Under the pieces are notes generated by a model. That model did no database searches and was not told the DNA's origin. It saw only the letters and a list, made by a program, of their open reading frames with translations. This document shows positions 1 to 10,286 of a stretch of 64,000 bases of DNA, piece by piece. This DNA is from Aralia elata. Lineage: Eukaryota > Streptophyta > Magnoliopsida > Apiales > Araliaceae. Made by a program: the position numbers and the translations under genes. The stretch spans positions 32,865,094 to 32,929,093 of the forward strand of contig CM068383.1 of the NCBI GenBank assembly GCA_034770075.1. The letters run 5' to 3'. Each line of letters opens with the position of its first letter. Position 1 is the first letter of the stretch.

Positions 1-1364
1 TTAAGCCAAAGTACAAAGTTATTACACTATGTTCATGTTCTTGGTGTTCTTCACCAAAATCAACACCAAATCTTCGTTTTAATATCTTTTTACTCCATTC
101 CAACTGGGTTAGCTTCGTAACCCATGGAAATACAATACCATAGCAACAAATAAAATTAACAAATATGAAATCGTGGTTTTACAGTCCTCTAAAATGGTCT
201 AAATGTCCAAGTTCATGTTCAAAGTTCATTGTTCTTGCTCCATTAAGCCAAGGTAAGGATTTCTTGTGTTTTTATTCCACTTGGATGTTATTAATGGCTT
301 ACATAACCTCTTAACAATATTTACAAATAATCACAACAGACAAAAACACCAAGAATCGCCATAAATCTGACCCACAAGCTTAAGAGCTCAAAACTAAGAA
401 AAACTTGAAAAACTTAACAAGAAATCGAATGGAAAGGATTTGGTTGGTGTTTACCTCTGTAAATCCTTCCTAGATGATTAAGAAGCTTGGCTAGGCTTGA
501 TTTTGAGGGTTCTTCTTGCTTGGATTCTCTTCTTCTTCCACCCGTGCCTTCTTCTTCTTCCTCCTTTCTTTTTCCGGCGACTTTTCCCTTTTTTTGGCGA
601 CTTCCTCCTTCTTCCTTCTTCCTTCTTCTTGAGCTCTTTCTCTCTCTCTCTATCTGCTGAAGCAATTTGGAATGAGTTGGGAGTTGAATGATTTGGGAGA
701 AGTGAAGAGTAATTTTGGGAGAAGTGGGTTTGTGGCTCAAGGAGGCTTGCCGGCAACTCCCTCTACTCTCTCATTTTCCTAGCATTTGATTGGTCTAAAG
801 TGGTTGGGTGGTTCCCACTTGGAGTAACAAGCAAAAATAAATACCCAAATACACCAAAAATATTTCCGAAAACTCCCACTTTTGTACCCAATTTGGTAAT
901 TAACTCTACCCAAAATTAAAATGGGTATTACCATAAATATTGGGATGGGTAAAAATAATTATTATGGGATTTGTCTAAATATTCGAAACACCCATATGAT
1001 ATATTTCGGATACGGATAAAATCACGTATCTGCTCAAATAAAATTTCCGACGCTTGAAAAAATTATTCGTTCGCATACACGCATTAATGAAATTTATTAA
1101 AATCTAAAAAGACACAAAAATATTATGGCGTGAATAGTGCCTCGGGAAACGTGCCCCGTGAATAGTGATTTAGCGACGCTACGCAAAATCAATTATTCAC
1201 TCAAACAAAACTATAACACGTAAAATTTTATGCATTCACTTCACCCAGGTTATCACACAACCTTTAAACATGCAACACAAAAATAATATTAATAAAATAT
1301 AATATATCCATTAATATTCAAAAATTCGAATTACAAGGTAAATCCAGAATTTTCGGTCGTTACA
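1..1364 (-). repeat. Element 1 left (3') LTR, partial
   Basis: About the first 970 bases match 27830-28787 closely, which makes them two LTRs of one element. The LTR boundary at 1364 ends in TTACA on the plus strand (TGTAA on the sense strand) and is directly followed by a purine tract. The LTR continues left of the window. It holds the leader with a GT donor at 454-453 on the minus strand. The last 400 bases (965-1364) are the sense-strand start of U3 and are missing from the other copy. Confidence 0.85.
453..455 (-). promoter_or_regulatory. Leader splice donor, element 1 left LTR
   Basis: The minus strand reads CAGAG|GTAAAC here, a good plant 5' splice site, at the end of a CT/GA-rich leader. 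The same site recurs in the right LTR (28288-28287, TAGAG|GTAAAC) and at the equivalent place in LTRs A, B, C, C', D, E and A'. Use of the site is inferred. Confidence 0.55.
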
Positions 1365-1376
1365 TCTTCCCCCCTT
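1365..1376 (-). promoter_or_regulatory. Polypurine tract of element 1
   Basis: The minus strand reads AAGGGGGGAAGA immediately before the TGTAA start of the 3' LTR. This is the expected place for the plus-strand primer of reverse transcription. Elements A and B have closely similar tracts. Confidence 0.8.
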
Positions 1377-1430
1377 ATAAGAATTTTGTCCCCAGAATTA
1401 CAATCTAGGTACGAAAAACTTAACATGGGT

Positions 1431-4400
1431 TCACTCAAAAAGATGCGGATAATTGTTTCTCATCTTCTCTTCTAACTCCCACGTGGCTTCTTCAGCTGCG
1501 TGATTCCTCCAAAGTACTTTGACCGAATGGATGACCTTATTTCTTAATGTTTGTTCCTTCCTATCTAGTATTTGGACAAGAATATCTTCATATGACAAGT
1601 TTTTCTCAACTTGACTTGGTTCATAGGATATCACATGCTTGTAGTCGGGTTTATATAGCCGTAACACAGAAATGTGGAACACGTTGTGAATGCGCTCAAG
1701 TTCAGGAGGTAAAGCTACCTCATACGCCACTTCACCTACCCTCTTTAAAACTTCAAAAGGTCCTACGAACCTGGGACTCAATTTTTCCTTCTTTCCAAAT
1801 CTGATATTCCCTTTCCAGGGAGATACCTTCAAAAATACAAAACTACCAACTTCAAAGTCTCGCCTCTGACGATGCAAATCGGCATATTTCTTCTATCGGT
1901 CCTGAGCCGCTACCAATTGAGCTCTTATCACTTTAACGACATCCACAGTCTGCTGTACCAATTCAGGTCCCAACAGTCTCTGTTCACCGACTTTGTCCCA
2001 ACACAAAGGTGTTCGGCACTTCCTTCCGTATAATACTTCGTATGGCGGTATGCCAATACTTGCATGATAACTGTTATTATAGGCAAACTCCACCAATGGT
2101 AGGTGATCATCCCAGCTGCCCTTAAAACCCATCACACATGCTCTAAGCATGTCCTTAAGCGTCTGAATCGTTCGTTCGCTTTGCCCATCCGTTTGAGGAT
2201 GATACGCCGTACTCAACCTCAACTGAGTTCCCAACCTTTCTTCTAAGCTTTTCCAAAAATTCGACGTGAAGCGCGGATCTCTATCAGATACAATAGATAC
2301 CAGCACTCCATGTCGTGACACAATCTCTTTCATATATAACTTTGCTAGCTGCTCTAGATTGTACCTTAACTTAATCGGTAGAAAATGTGTAGATTTAGTT
2401 AAACGATCCACGATCACCCAAATCACGTCGTAACCCTTCTGAGTTGGTGGAAGCCCCGTCACAAAATCTATCGTGATATGCTCCCACTTCCACTCCGGAA
2501 TCTCCAGCGGTTGTAGCAGTCCACCCGGTTTCTGATGTTCTGCTTTTACCTTTTGACATGTCAAACATCGTCCAACATATTCCGCGACCTCCCTCTTCAT
2601 GTTCGGCCACCAGAAGTGTTGGCGCAAATCCTGATACATCTTGGTACTACCAGGGTGTATCGAATACTTCGTAGAATGAGCTTCTCGCAAAATCTCTTCT
2701 TTCAATTCCGAAACCATCGTAACCAGATCCTCCCCTCAAACCTTAGCAGTCCCATGCTATCAGTCTTGTACTTCAATTCCTCTCCTTCTGAGATTCGCTT
2801 CCTTATGGCAACGCATTCATCCTCCTTTCCCTGAGCCTCTTTTATCTTGTCTAATAAAGTCAGACTCGCATCCACTATGAATAGTTTCTCGTCTGCATCT
2901 GACGGATACTTGACTTCCAACTCCAGTCTTTCTATGTCCTTGATCAGTTCCTCTTGAGCTGTCAGCATCATCAACTTATCTCTGCCCTTCCTACTTAGAG
3001 CATCAGCTACTACATTGGCCTTACCGGGATGGTATAAAATCTCACAATCGTAGTCCTTGATTAACTCCAGCCATCGCCTCTTCCTCATGTTTAGTTCCTT
3101 CTGAGTAAAGATATACTTCATACTCTTGTGATATGTGTATATCTCACACTTCTCTCCATACATATAGTGCCTCCAAATCTTCAGAGTAAACACCACTGCT
3201 GCTAGTTCCAGGTCATGAGTCAGATATCCCTTCTCATAATCTTTTAGCTGTCGTGACGCGTACGTAATGACCTTCCCATGTTGCATCAATACGCACCCAA
3301 GGCCTTTGTGTGATGCATCACTGTACACCACAAATCCCCCTGTATTATCTGGTAGTGCTAACACAAGTGCTTCACTAAGTTTCCTCTTCAACTCCAAGAA
3401 ACTCTCATCACACTTATCCGTCCATACAAACTTCACAGTCTTCATTGTCAAATATGTTAACGGTGTCGCTATCTTTGAAAAGTTCTGAATAAATCTCCGA
3501 TAGTAACCTATTAATCCCAAGAAACTTTGAACTTCTGTCGGTGTCCTTGGCTGCTCCCAGTTTATTACTGCTTCTACCTTGGCAGGATCTACTGATACAC
3601 CATTCTTGTCAATTATGTGCCCCAAAAATTGCACCCTTTGTAGCCAAAATTCACACTTGGAAAACTTTGCATATAGCTTTTCCCCTCTCAGCGTTTCTAG
3701 GGCTATCCTCAAATGCTCGATGTGTTCCTCCTCCGTCTTCGAGTAGACTAGAATGTCATCTATGAAAACGATAATAAATTTATCCAGGTATTGCTTGAAC
3801 ACTCTGTTCATCATGTCCATAAATGTTGCTGGCGCGTTTGTCAGCCCAAACGACATCACCAAAAACTCAAAGTGTCCATATCGAGTTCTGAATGCTGTCT
3901 TCGGTATGTCCTCTTTTCTCACCTTTAATTGGTGATACCCCGTCCTCAAGTTAATCTTTGAAAAGTATTTTTCTCCCTTCAATTGATCGAACAAATCATC
4001 AATCCTGGGCAGTGGATACTTGTTCTTAATGATAACCTTGTTCAATTCCCTGTAGTCGATACAGAGCCTTAACGATACATCCTTCTTCCTTACAAATAAC
4101 ACTGGTGCTCCCCATGGAGATACACTCGGACGAATATACCCTTTATCTAGCAACTCTTGTAGTTGAACCATCAGTTCTTTCATCTCCACTAGTGCCATCT
4201 TGTATGGTGCCTTTGAGATCGATGCGGTTCCCGGTACCAAATCGATCACAAACTCGACCTTTCTATCTGGTGGTAAATCCGGTAACTCATCTGGGAAAAC
4301 ATCTAGAAATTCCATTACTACAGGTATCTGACCCAGCTCACCCTCTACTCTTCAAGTATCAACCACGTGAGCTAGATAACCTATGCAACCTTTTCTGAGC

Positions 4401-4870
4401 AATCTCCTTGCTTGCATCATCGTCAGACAACGAGATTGTCTAGGCGATTTACTTCCATAGAATACAACCCTCGACTTATCTGGAGTCTTCAGGTGTATAC
4501 ATTTCTTCTGGCAGTTAATCACAACTCCATAATTAGACAACTAATCCATTCCAAGGATAACGTCAAATTCTCCTAGTTGTATCGAAATCAAATTTACGCC
4601 CAAATTATATCCCCTTATTTTAGCATAGCAATTTCTATGAATATGTTCTACAGGAATAACTTCCTTATTAGCTACTTCCACATTCATTGGATTCTCTAAT
4701 TTCTCATGAGGTAAATTTAACCGTTTAGCAAATTCCTCCGACACAAACGAACAGGTAGCACCCGAATCAAATAATACATATGCACTGATATTATTGATCG
4801 AAATAATACCTGACACCACGTCCTTCGACTCCACCGCATCCTGTATAGTCATGTTAAAAGTGCGTGCCAT
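1431..4870 (-). pseudogene. Element 1 pol remnant: protease, RT, RNase H, integrase, chromodomain
   Basis: On the minus strand the order is aspartic protease (DSGATCSFVS near 4770), RT (FIDDILVYS near 3750), RNase H (YSDASHKGLG near 3330), integrase zinc region and catalytic core (2717-1893), and a C-terminal module ending in a chromodomain (1877-1431). Breaks seen: stop at 4541-4543 where relatives have Trp; stop just upstream of 4315 where relatives have Arg; a one-base deletion near 2735 that moves the rest into another frame; and a stop just upstream of 1877 where relatives have Gln. Two catalytic positions are also altered: the RT motif-A Asp is Asn (KINLR) and the RNase H TDHKS motif reads TYHKS. 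It is a dead copy; family assignment is confident, sub-lineage less so. Confidence 0.9.
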
Positions 4871-4899
4871 TGGTTTGTTGGCTTGGTTAGCTGGCCCTC

Positions 4900-5571
4900 C
4901 AATATTCAGCCTGTTGTTGTTGTTGTTGTTGCTATTGTTGTTGTTCCTGTTGCCACTTATTGCATCCCCCTTCCTTTTCGGGCAATCCTTGATTTGATGA
5001 TCTGGTGCTCCACATGAGAAGTATCCTGCTTTCTTTCCTTTTGGGCACTGAGGAGCAAAGTGCCCCTGTTGCCCACAGTTGAAACAAACTCTTTTTTCCT
5101 TTCATGCACTCTCCAGAGTGATTCTTTCCACAATTATTGCACTTATTACCCTTCTTAACCTCTCCTCCGGACTTGTTGCCCCCGGAAGATTGGCTATCAC
5201 TCCATTTCCTTTTATTCGGGTTACTTCCCCCGCTGCTTCCTCCTTTGTTTCCTTCGTGACCCTTCTTTTTGTCTTGATTGAACTTTGCTAGAGCCCTGTT
5301 GCCTCCTTCGGCGATGATGGCCCTTTCCAACAGCGTAGAAAATGTGTGAATCCTTAAAACTGCCACCCTACTGTACACCCGTGGTTTCAGGCCTAATTCA
5401 AATCTCCTTGCCTTTCTGGCTTCAGTATCTACCTGGTGAGGTGCAAATCTGGCTAACTTATTAAATTTAACTGCGTACTCCGTGACTGACATGTTCCTCT
5501 ACTTCAGCTCCAGAAACTTCACCTCCATGTTCTGCTGCATACTATCCGGAAAATAATTCTCGAAGAACAGC
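4900..5571 (-). pseudogene. Element 1 gag remnant (C-terminal half)
   Basis: The minus-strand frame 5492-4932 carries the end of the capsid-like domain (MSVTEYAVKFNKLARFAPHQ) and the first zinc-knuckle-like motif (CNNCGKNHSGEC). A frameshift in an A-rich run near 5095 moves the following CCHC knuckles into another frame. A stop lies just upstream of 5492 where relatives have Gln. The protein is lost upstream of 5571, where the sequence jumps into LTR DNA. A trinucleotide repeat at 4912-4948 would encode poly-Asn in the gag-protease linker. Gag binds the element RNA in the cytoplasm and forms the particle in related elements; this copy cannot. Confidence 0.85.
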
Positions 5572-5976
5572 CTGTACATGTCTAGCCGAAACAAATGGCG
5601 TAGACTATTTCCTTAAACAGTTCATGAATGAAGAACTTAAACATTTCACAGTCCAATAATAGATCATGAATTCAAATGCACAAGGTGCGAATATCAATAA
5701 TTACCTTTGATGTGGAGTAATTTAGAATAATTAATCCACAAATATAATTTGAACGTAATAACTCAATTCGAGTCATGAAACTTGCAATAAGATAGAATAC
5801 TTGTCCAATTATAACATGAGTAAGATAGAACTTTCTCAATAAATAGCTTGAATAAAGTTAAGAGAACTTGCATTTAATATATAGAAAGAATGAAGTTAGG
5901 GAACTTGCCTAACACAAGGGTTAGACAAGCGTTAGAAAACTTTCCTAACATATACCTGTTTGCACGAAATAAAAAT
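5572..5976 (-). repeat. Element 1 right (5') LTR, first part
   Basis: This is LTR sequence by similarity to the LTR of element B (compare 33715-33880): both share TCTAGCCG, CACAAGGTGCGA and GATGTGGAGTAATTT. It begins abruptly behind truncated gag and is cut at 5976 by element A. The other half resumes at 26849. Confidence 0.7.
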
Positions 5977-6388
5977 TGTAACGAATGCAATTTTGTGATT
6001 GAATAAAAATATTTATTGCATTATATAAATATTTTTATTAATTTATTGAGCTGAATAAATAATTTATTAGGTTTTGTGGAATGAGTATATGTTGAGTTTA
6101 CTAATGTTAAACGTTATTTGAATGTGATTTGTTATGTTTATTCTAATTTAATTTAATAATTAAATTAGATGATGAAAAGATTTATTTGAATAAATGATTT
6201 ATTTGAATAATGTAATTCATTTGGTATTATTGTTATTGGTTAAATAAATTTATTATTTAAGTTTGTAAGGTTTAATTGAATTTATTTAATAATAAGTTCA
6301 ATTAAATTAGAAGTGTGACATTTTAAACTATATGTTATGATGATTTATTAAAATAAATGAGAAAGTGTTTAATTCAGTTTTACCAAAC

Positions 6389-6520
6389 AAGGCCCTATGA
6401 TCTTTGTTTGGAAATAATGGGTTATTTTATTTGTGTTTTAAAAAACAAGGCCTTATGACCTTTAGTTAGAATAATGGGTTATTTTTAAATTAGTTTGCCA
6501 AACAAGCCTTAGAGGCTTTT
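6389..6520 (+). repeat. U3 tandem motifs of LTR A
   Basis: Three degenerate copies of about 60-65 bp share the core CAAACAAGGCC with CTATGA, then an AATAATGGGTTATTTT tail. The same block is seen in the right LTR (24515-24650) and, inverted, in solo LTR D (62815-62945). Its place upstream of the leader fits an enhancer-like U3 repeat, but function is only inferred. Confidence 0.7.
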
Positions 6521-6799
6521 GAATTTTTTTTAACTGATAGATATTATATCATACGTTATTATTATAGTAAGTATCAGTTTTTATTTTGTTTTTATTTCAT
6601 CAGTTTTATTTTTAAAAAGAACGTCAGTTAAAAAAGAAAGAAAGAAAAACAAAGAAGAAGAAACACAGAGCTTGAGAGAAAGAAAAGAACTCTGTGAATT
6701 TGAGAGTTGAGAGAAAAGAGAGAAATTGTGTGAGAAGCTTGGTGATTGGAGTAAGAATTCAAGCAAGGAAGTTTAATCAAATTTTCTTACATCAATTGA

Positions 6800-6806
6800 G
6801 GGTATA
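6800..6806 (+). promoter_or_regulatory. Leader splice donor of LTR A
   Basis: The sequence ATTGAGG|GTATAAT puts a GT donor at 6802-6803, at the end of a GA-rich leader without ATG. The right LTR keeps it at 24935-24936. Possible downstream acceptors lie at 8620-8621, 9176-9177 and 10281-10282. Confidence 0.5.
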
Positions 6807-7414
6807 ATTCTTTTTTCCTCCTGGTTTTATTCTACTGTATATAATTTTAGTTACTGTATGTGAATTCAATTGCTAGAATATATGAATTATTTGATTATAG
6901 TTGTTGTAATTGGTAGTAATCATGTGTTAGATGATTATATGTTGATTAATAATTAATTTAGAGGTGTTAATTCATGAAAACATGATTTAGAATGAAGTCT
7001 TTGTTTTTACAGAGTCTTATTTCATGTATGGCATATATATATATATGATAATTGATGTTCAATTAGATTATTAATTGGTAAATTAACTTTTGATTGTGTT
7101 AATACGATGAAAAATGAAAAGAATGTAATTTGAATGGATTTAAATGATTGAAAGATGAGTTTATAGTGGTTGATTTTATTAAAATAGCTAGAACATGAAT
7201 ATTTGGTTTTAACAGAGGATTTTTGGTTTTAAATCGGTTGATTATGTGTTTTATAATGGTTAAATTAGTTAGAAACATGTTGGGTATTTGTTTTCTAGCA
7301 TGTTTGATGTCTGGGTATGTTTAATTTGTTTACTGGATGATAGAATTCAGAAAATTTGGCCAAATTTGGCCTAAGTTTTCACTGGTTTGCGACCTGTAGA
7401 AGGTGTTAGTCGCG

Positions 7415-7544
7415 TCTACCGCCCCGACGGTAGAAATGAACTAGGATTATCGCCCCGGCGGCAAAATTTCATTAGATTCTTCGCCCCGGCGACAGCCTCG
7501 CCTCGGCGACGATTTTGTTAAGTTTTTTCTCGCCCCGGCGAGAA
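7415..7544 (+). repeat. GC-rich hairpin cluster of LTR A
   Basis: Five short inverted repeats lie within 130 bp of otherwise AT-rich LTR. The clearest are 7415-7434 (stem TCTACCG/CGGTAGA), 7481-7492 (TCGCC/GGCGA), 7498-7509 (TCGCC/GGCGA) and 7527-7544 (TTCTCGCC/GGCGAGAA, loop CC). The right LTR has the equivalent cluster at 25544-25688. There the first stem is longer (9 bp) and one extra unit is present. Most losses of pairing between copies are CpG transitions. Confidence 0.85.
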
Positions 7545-8621
7545 TCGCTGCTGTAAAAAAAAAATTATTATTATTATTATTATTATTTTGTTTTCTTTTC
7601 TTGGAAGTTATGATGCATAATTAAACTTATATTAATGTATTAAATGACTAAAGAATTTCCAAGATGGTTGCTAACTAGTACTTGTTGACTATGGTATGCT
7701 AAATGAGATGTTATGATAAAAGAGCAAGCTTAGAATTCTTTTAATCTTGTGACTAATTATATTACCATTTTACAATTAAATGTTTAGGTTGTTTAAGGAT
7801 CGTGAATTAGTTAAATTTGTAATCTACGCTTGAGGCAAGTTTTCCTATCTCAAACCTGTTATTTCATTTAAAGAGAGTTTAATATCATTGAGCAAGTTCT
7901 TTATCTCAATTCAATACTTTTACGTTGAGCAAGTTGTTCTTTCCTTTTAACTTGTTAATTTATTCAAAACAAGTTTATTTATATTGAGCAAGCTTATGGA
8001 CCTTAGCTTATTGATATTCAAGCAAGGTTACTATCATGTTACGTACTTAAGATTTATTCCAATCATTGTTTTTTATTCAAATTTCGAGTATAGTTTCTAT
8101 TGAACGAACTCTATTGATGAATTAGACTAGCAAACCCTTATTGATTCAGCTAGTCCTTAGTTGATGAGCGATTTCAAAGACTTAGAATATTTTCTATACT
8201 TGTTCCAAGCCAAGTTCCTTTTGGTACGGATTCAGACGATAAACTGAGATGAACAACCCTAATATAGGGGATTACTTACGCGACATCGTTAAAATGTTTG
8301 TGCACAATACATTGTACAAAGGGCTGATCCCCCTGAGTACGAGATGTTGGTCCATAGTCTATATGACTGTTAAAGGTTACGGTAGAGATACTTGTTAACC
8401 TAGGACATAGTTCGAGGTCTTGTGACCCTCAGATATTATTTCTAAATCTTGAAATATATTTTTCCTTGAATCGAGCATTCTAACGAGTTTTTAGACTTTG
8501 ATCATTTATTGACTGAGATTCAGAAAATTATTATTCCTCAGTTGAAATCCATTTCATTTAAATATTATTGTTATCGTACTGGTGAGCAATTGTTTGCTCA
8601 CTCTTGCACTAAACATTGCAG

Positions 8622-8683
8622 CTAAGCCAGAAAAGCAGGACGAACCGTCCACGAGTAAAGGCAAGGGCAAGATGCTAAAGTAG
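8622..8683 (+). other. Conserved lysine-rich block in LTR A
   Basis: Directly after an acceptor-like TTGCAG (AG at 8620-8621) the frame reads AKPEKQDEPSTSKGKGKMLK and then TAG. LTRs B, C, D and E have a corresponding block with the same frame and stop position although the surrounding LTRs differ. No upstream ATG is visible in the leader exon, so translation is uncertain; the block may be coding, or a purine-rich splicing enhancer. The right LTR of A has lost the end of the block by deletion. Confidence 0.55.
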
Positions 8684-8942
8684 CAAGAGATTTATTATCC
8701 ACTTGATATTTATTTGTATCAAAGACTTGTTTAAATTATGTTTTATTTCGCATTTGATGTATTAAGGTTAAGATAACCTGGGAATTGAATATTTAATAGT
8801 TTGGTGATGTAACCCATTTTGGGAAGATGTTTCTTTAAATTTATTTAATTGTTATTGATTATGGGTAGTTAGATGTGAATGAATGAGATAGTGAACACTA
8901 AATCTGTGGGAATTAAGTACCTGGATTTGGGGGTGTCACAGG

Positions 8943-8955
8943 TTGGTATAAGAGC
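8943..8955 (+). promoter_or_regulatory. Primer binding site of element A
   Basis: TTGGTATAAGAGC lies two bases after the LTR end. It resembles the tRNA-Met-type site TGGTATCAGAGC that is common in plant chromoviruses, with one or two changes. It would prime minus-strand DNA synthesis. Confidence 0.8.
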
Positions 8956-9178
8956 TGTAGGTTATGAACCTTTAGGTGGGGAAAACCTTAGGGTAATAGC
9001 CTTTTAGAAGATAGAGAATATAGTGGTGATAAACTCTTATCGAGTTCTAAGGAATGAATTACGGAAATTCATAAAAGACAATAAAACGATTATGTGCTAT
9101 GTGCTTATTTGATAACAAACTTATGTGCTCGCGAGTATTATCGATTAGTAATTAAAACTTAAAAATTTTGTTGTCAGG
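8956..9178 (+). other. Element A leader between primer site and ORF0
   Basis: No gene is visible here. It ends in AATTTTGTTGTCAG|G directly before the ORF0 ATG, an acceptor-like sequence (AG at 9176-9177). ORF0 of element E is preceded in the same way by TTCTTTTGTAG|G. Confidence 0.5.
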
Positions 9179-9991
9179 ATGACTGATAGAGGAGAGCCCA
9201 GCCAGGCCAGGGAGGAAGAGCCCCGAGATATTCACGTAGTCAGTGAGCAGCTAGTGCAGAGGGAGCCATCCCCATTGATTACAGTTACATGCCACGAGTA
9301 TGAGCCTAAGACTGATCCTGAGGAGGACCCTGAGGAGGATCCTGAGGAGGAGGAGGAGGACCCTGAAGAGATACCACTATCTACTTTGGGTGTTCAGATG
9401 TATGAGCAGGTGTATGATCACAACATAGAGTTGCAGGACAGAGTGGAGGAGTTAGAGGGGCAGTTGGCTGAGTGACAGACTGCTTTGGAGCAGAAGAACA
9501 GTGAGATTGAGGACCTAGACATACGTCTTGGTGACGTGGAGTGGAAGCTGGTTCATGTAGAGAGTGAAAAGGAGGAGTTAGAGGAATAGGCTGCGGAACG
9601 TCAAGCCACTTTAGAGCAGAAGGATGCTGAGATTCAAGACCTTTCATCACGTCTTGCAGAGGCTGAGCAGAGGCTAGCACAGTCTGAGTATCGACGCGGA
9701 CAGTTGATAGCCAGGAATGAAATTGTACGAGAAGAGCTGAAAAAGGAGTCAGCTGAGCGGGCGAGAGCTGAAACCGCTTGGTTGAGGGAGGCTAACTGCG
9801 CAGATCGTGTTGAGTGTGAGGTGCGGTCAAAGAAGGCCAAGATTGATGATATGGAGTATATTTTTCACTCCACAGTGGATAGAGCTCTGGATCGAGTTCA
9901 TCGTCATCCAGATATGGTGGATCGAAGGATGGTGAGTCGTATTATGGAGCAGGAACGCCAGGAAGCTGTGCGCCATGGGATGTCATCATAG
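9179..9991 (+). pseudogene. ORF0 of element A: acidic coiled-coil protein of unknown function
   Basis: A single frame of 270 codons lies between the primer site and gag. It starts MTDRGEPSQAREEEP and ends RQEAVRHGMSS. Residues about 40-65 are very acidic (repeats of DPEEDPEEE). The rest is strongly heptad-like and rich in E, Q, L, A and R (for example ELEGQLAE, KDAEIQDLSSRLAEAEQRL), so a coiled coil is likely. Two in-frame stops interrupt it: TGA at 9473-9475 and TAG near 9588; TAG is a single C-to-T change from Gln, TGA from Arg. Homologous ORFs sit in the same place in elements B (42405-41605) and E (29727-29143), which shows it is a real component of these elements. I recognise no enzymatic motif. 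Extra ORFs with coiled coils are known in some plant Ty3/gypsy lineages; whether this one is described I cannot say. Confidence 0.75.
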
Positions 9992-10286
9992 ATTATGATT
10001 AGTTACGTTATTATGAAATTTATGAGTTAATAAATTGTAAATCCCAGATTTATATAATGGGATAGAATAATGATGTAATCCTGGAACTTTACGATGTCAG
10101 GATAGATGATTTGATGTAAATAACCACGATGCTATTCCTATTATGTTTTGAAGCAGTAAATGAATAAAATGTAAAAGTTTATCAGATGTGTTATGTCTTT
10201 AAGTATTGTCTATAAATGTTTAAGTTAAGACTTAAATGTTTAAGCAATTGAATAATAATCTAATAGCGCGAATTCTTAACAGTAAG
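9992..10286 (+). other. ORF0-gag spacer of element A
   Basis: This is AT-rich and non-coding. It ends with GAATTCTTAACAG|TAAG directly before the gag ATG at 10287. Elements B and E also have acceptor-like sites (CTTTAGCAG, TTTATTTATAG) 4-6 bases before gag, so an alternative acceptor that skips ORF0 is plausible. Confidence 0.45.

Larger units (their letters stand above)
5977..8940 (+). repeat. Element A 5' LTR
   Basis: It is 2,964 bp long, starts TGTAACGAATGC and ends TTTGGGGGTGTCACA. Parts in order: AT-rich U3 with tandem motifs (6389-6520), a GA-rich leader, a donor at 6802, a hairpin cluster (7415-7544), a run of ATT repeats (about 7565-7587), a lysine-rich block (8622-8683), and the conserved G-tract end. 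Solo LTR D and LTR A' belong to the same or a sister family. Confidence 0.95.

Noticed and set aside
4912..4948. Separate poly-Asn protein
   Set aside because: It is a trinucleotide repeat in the gag-protease linker of element 1; element B has a shorter one at the same place.
8941..8960. tRNA gene at the LTR edge
   Set aside because: Only the short primer-binding complement is present; no cloverleaf can be formed.
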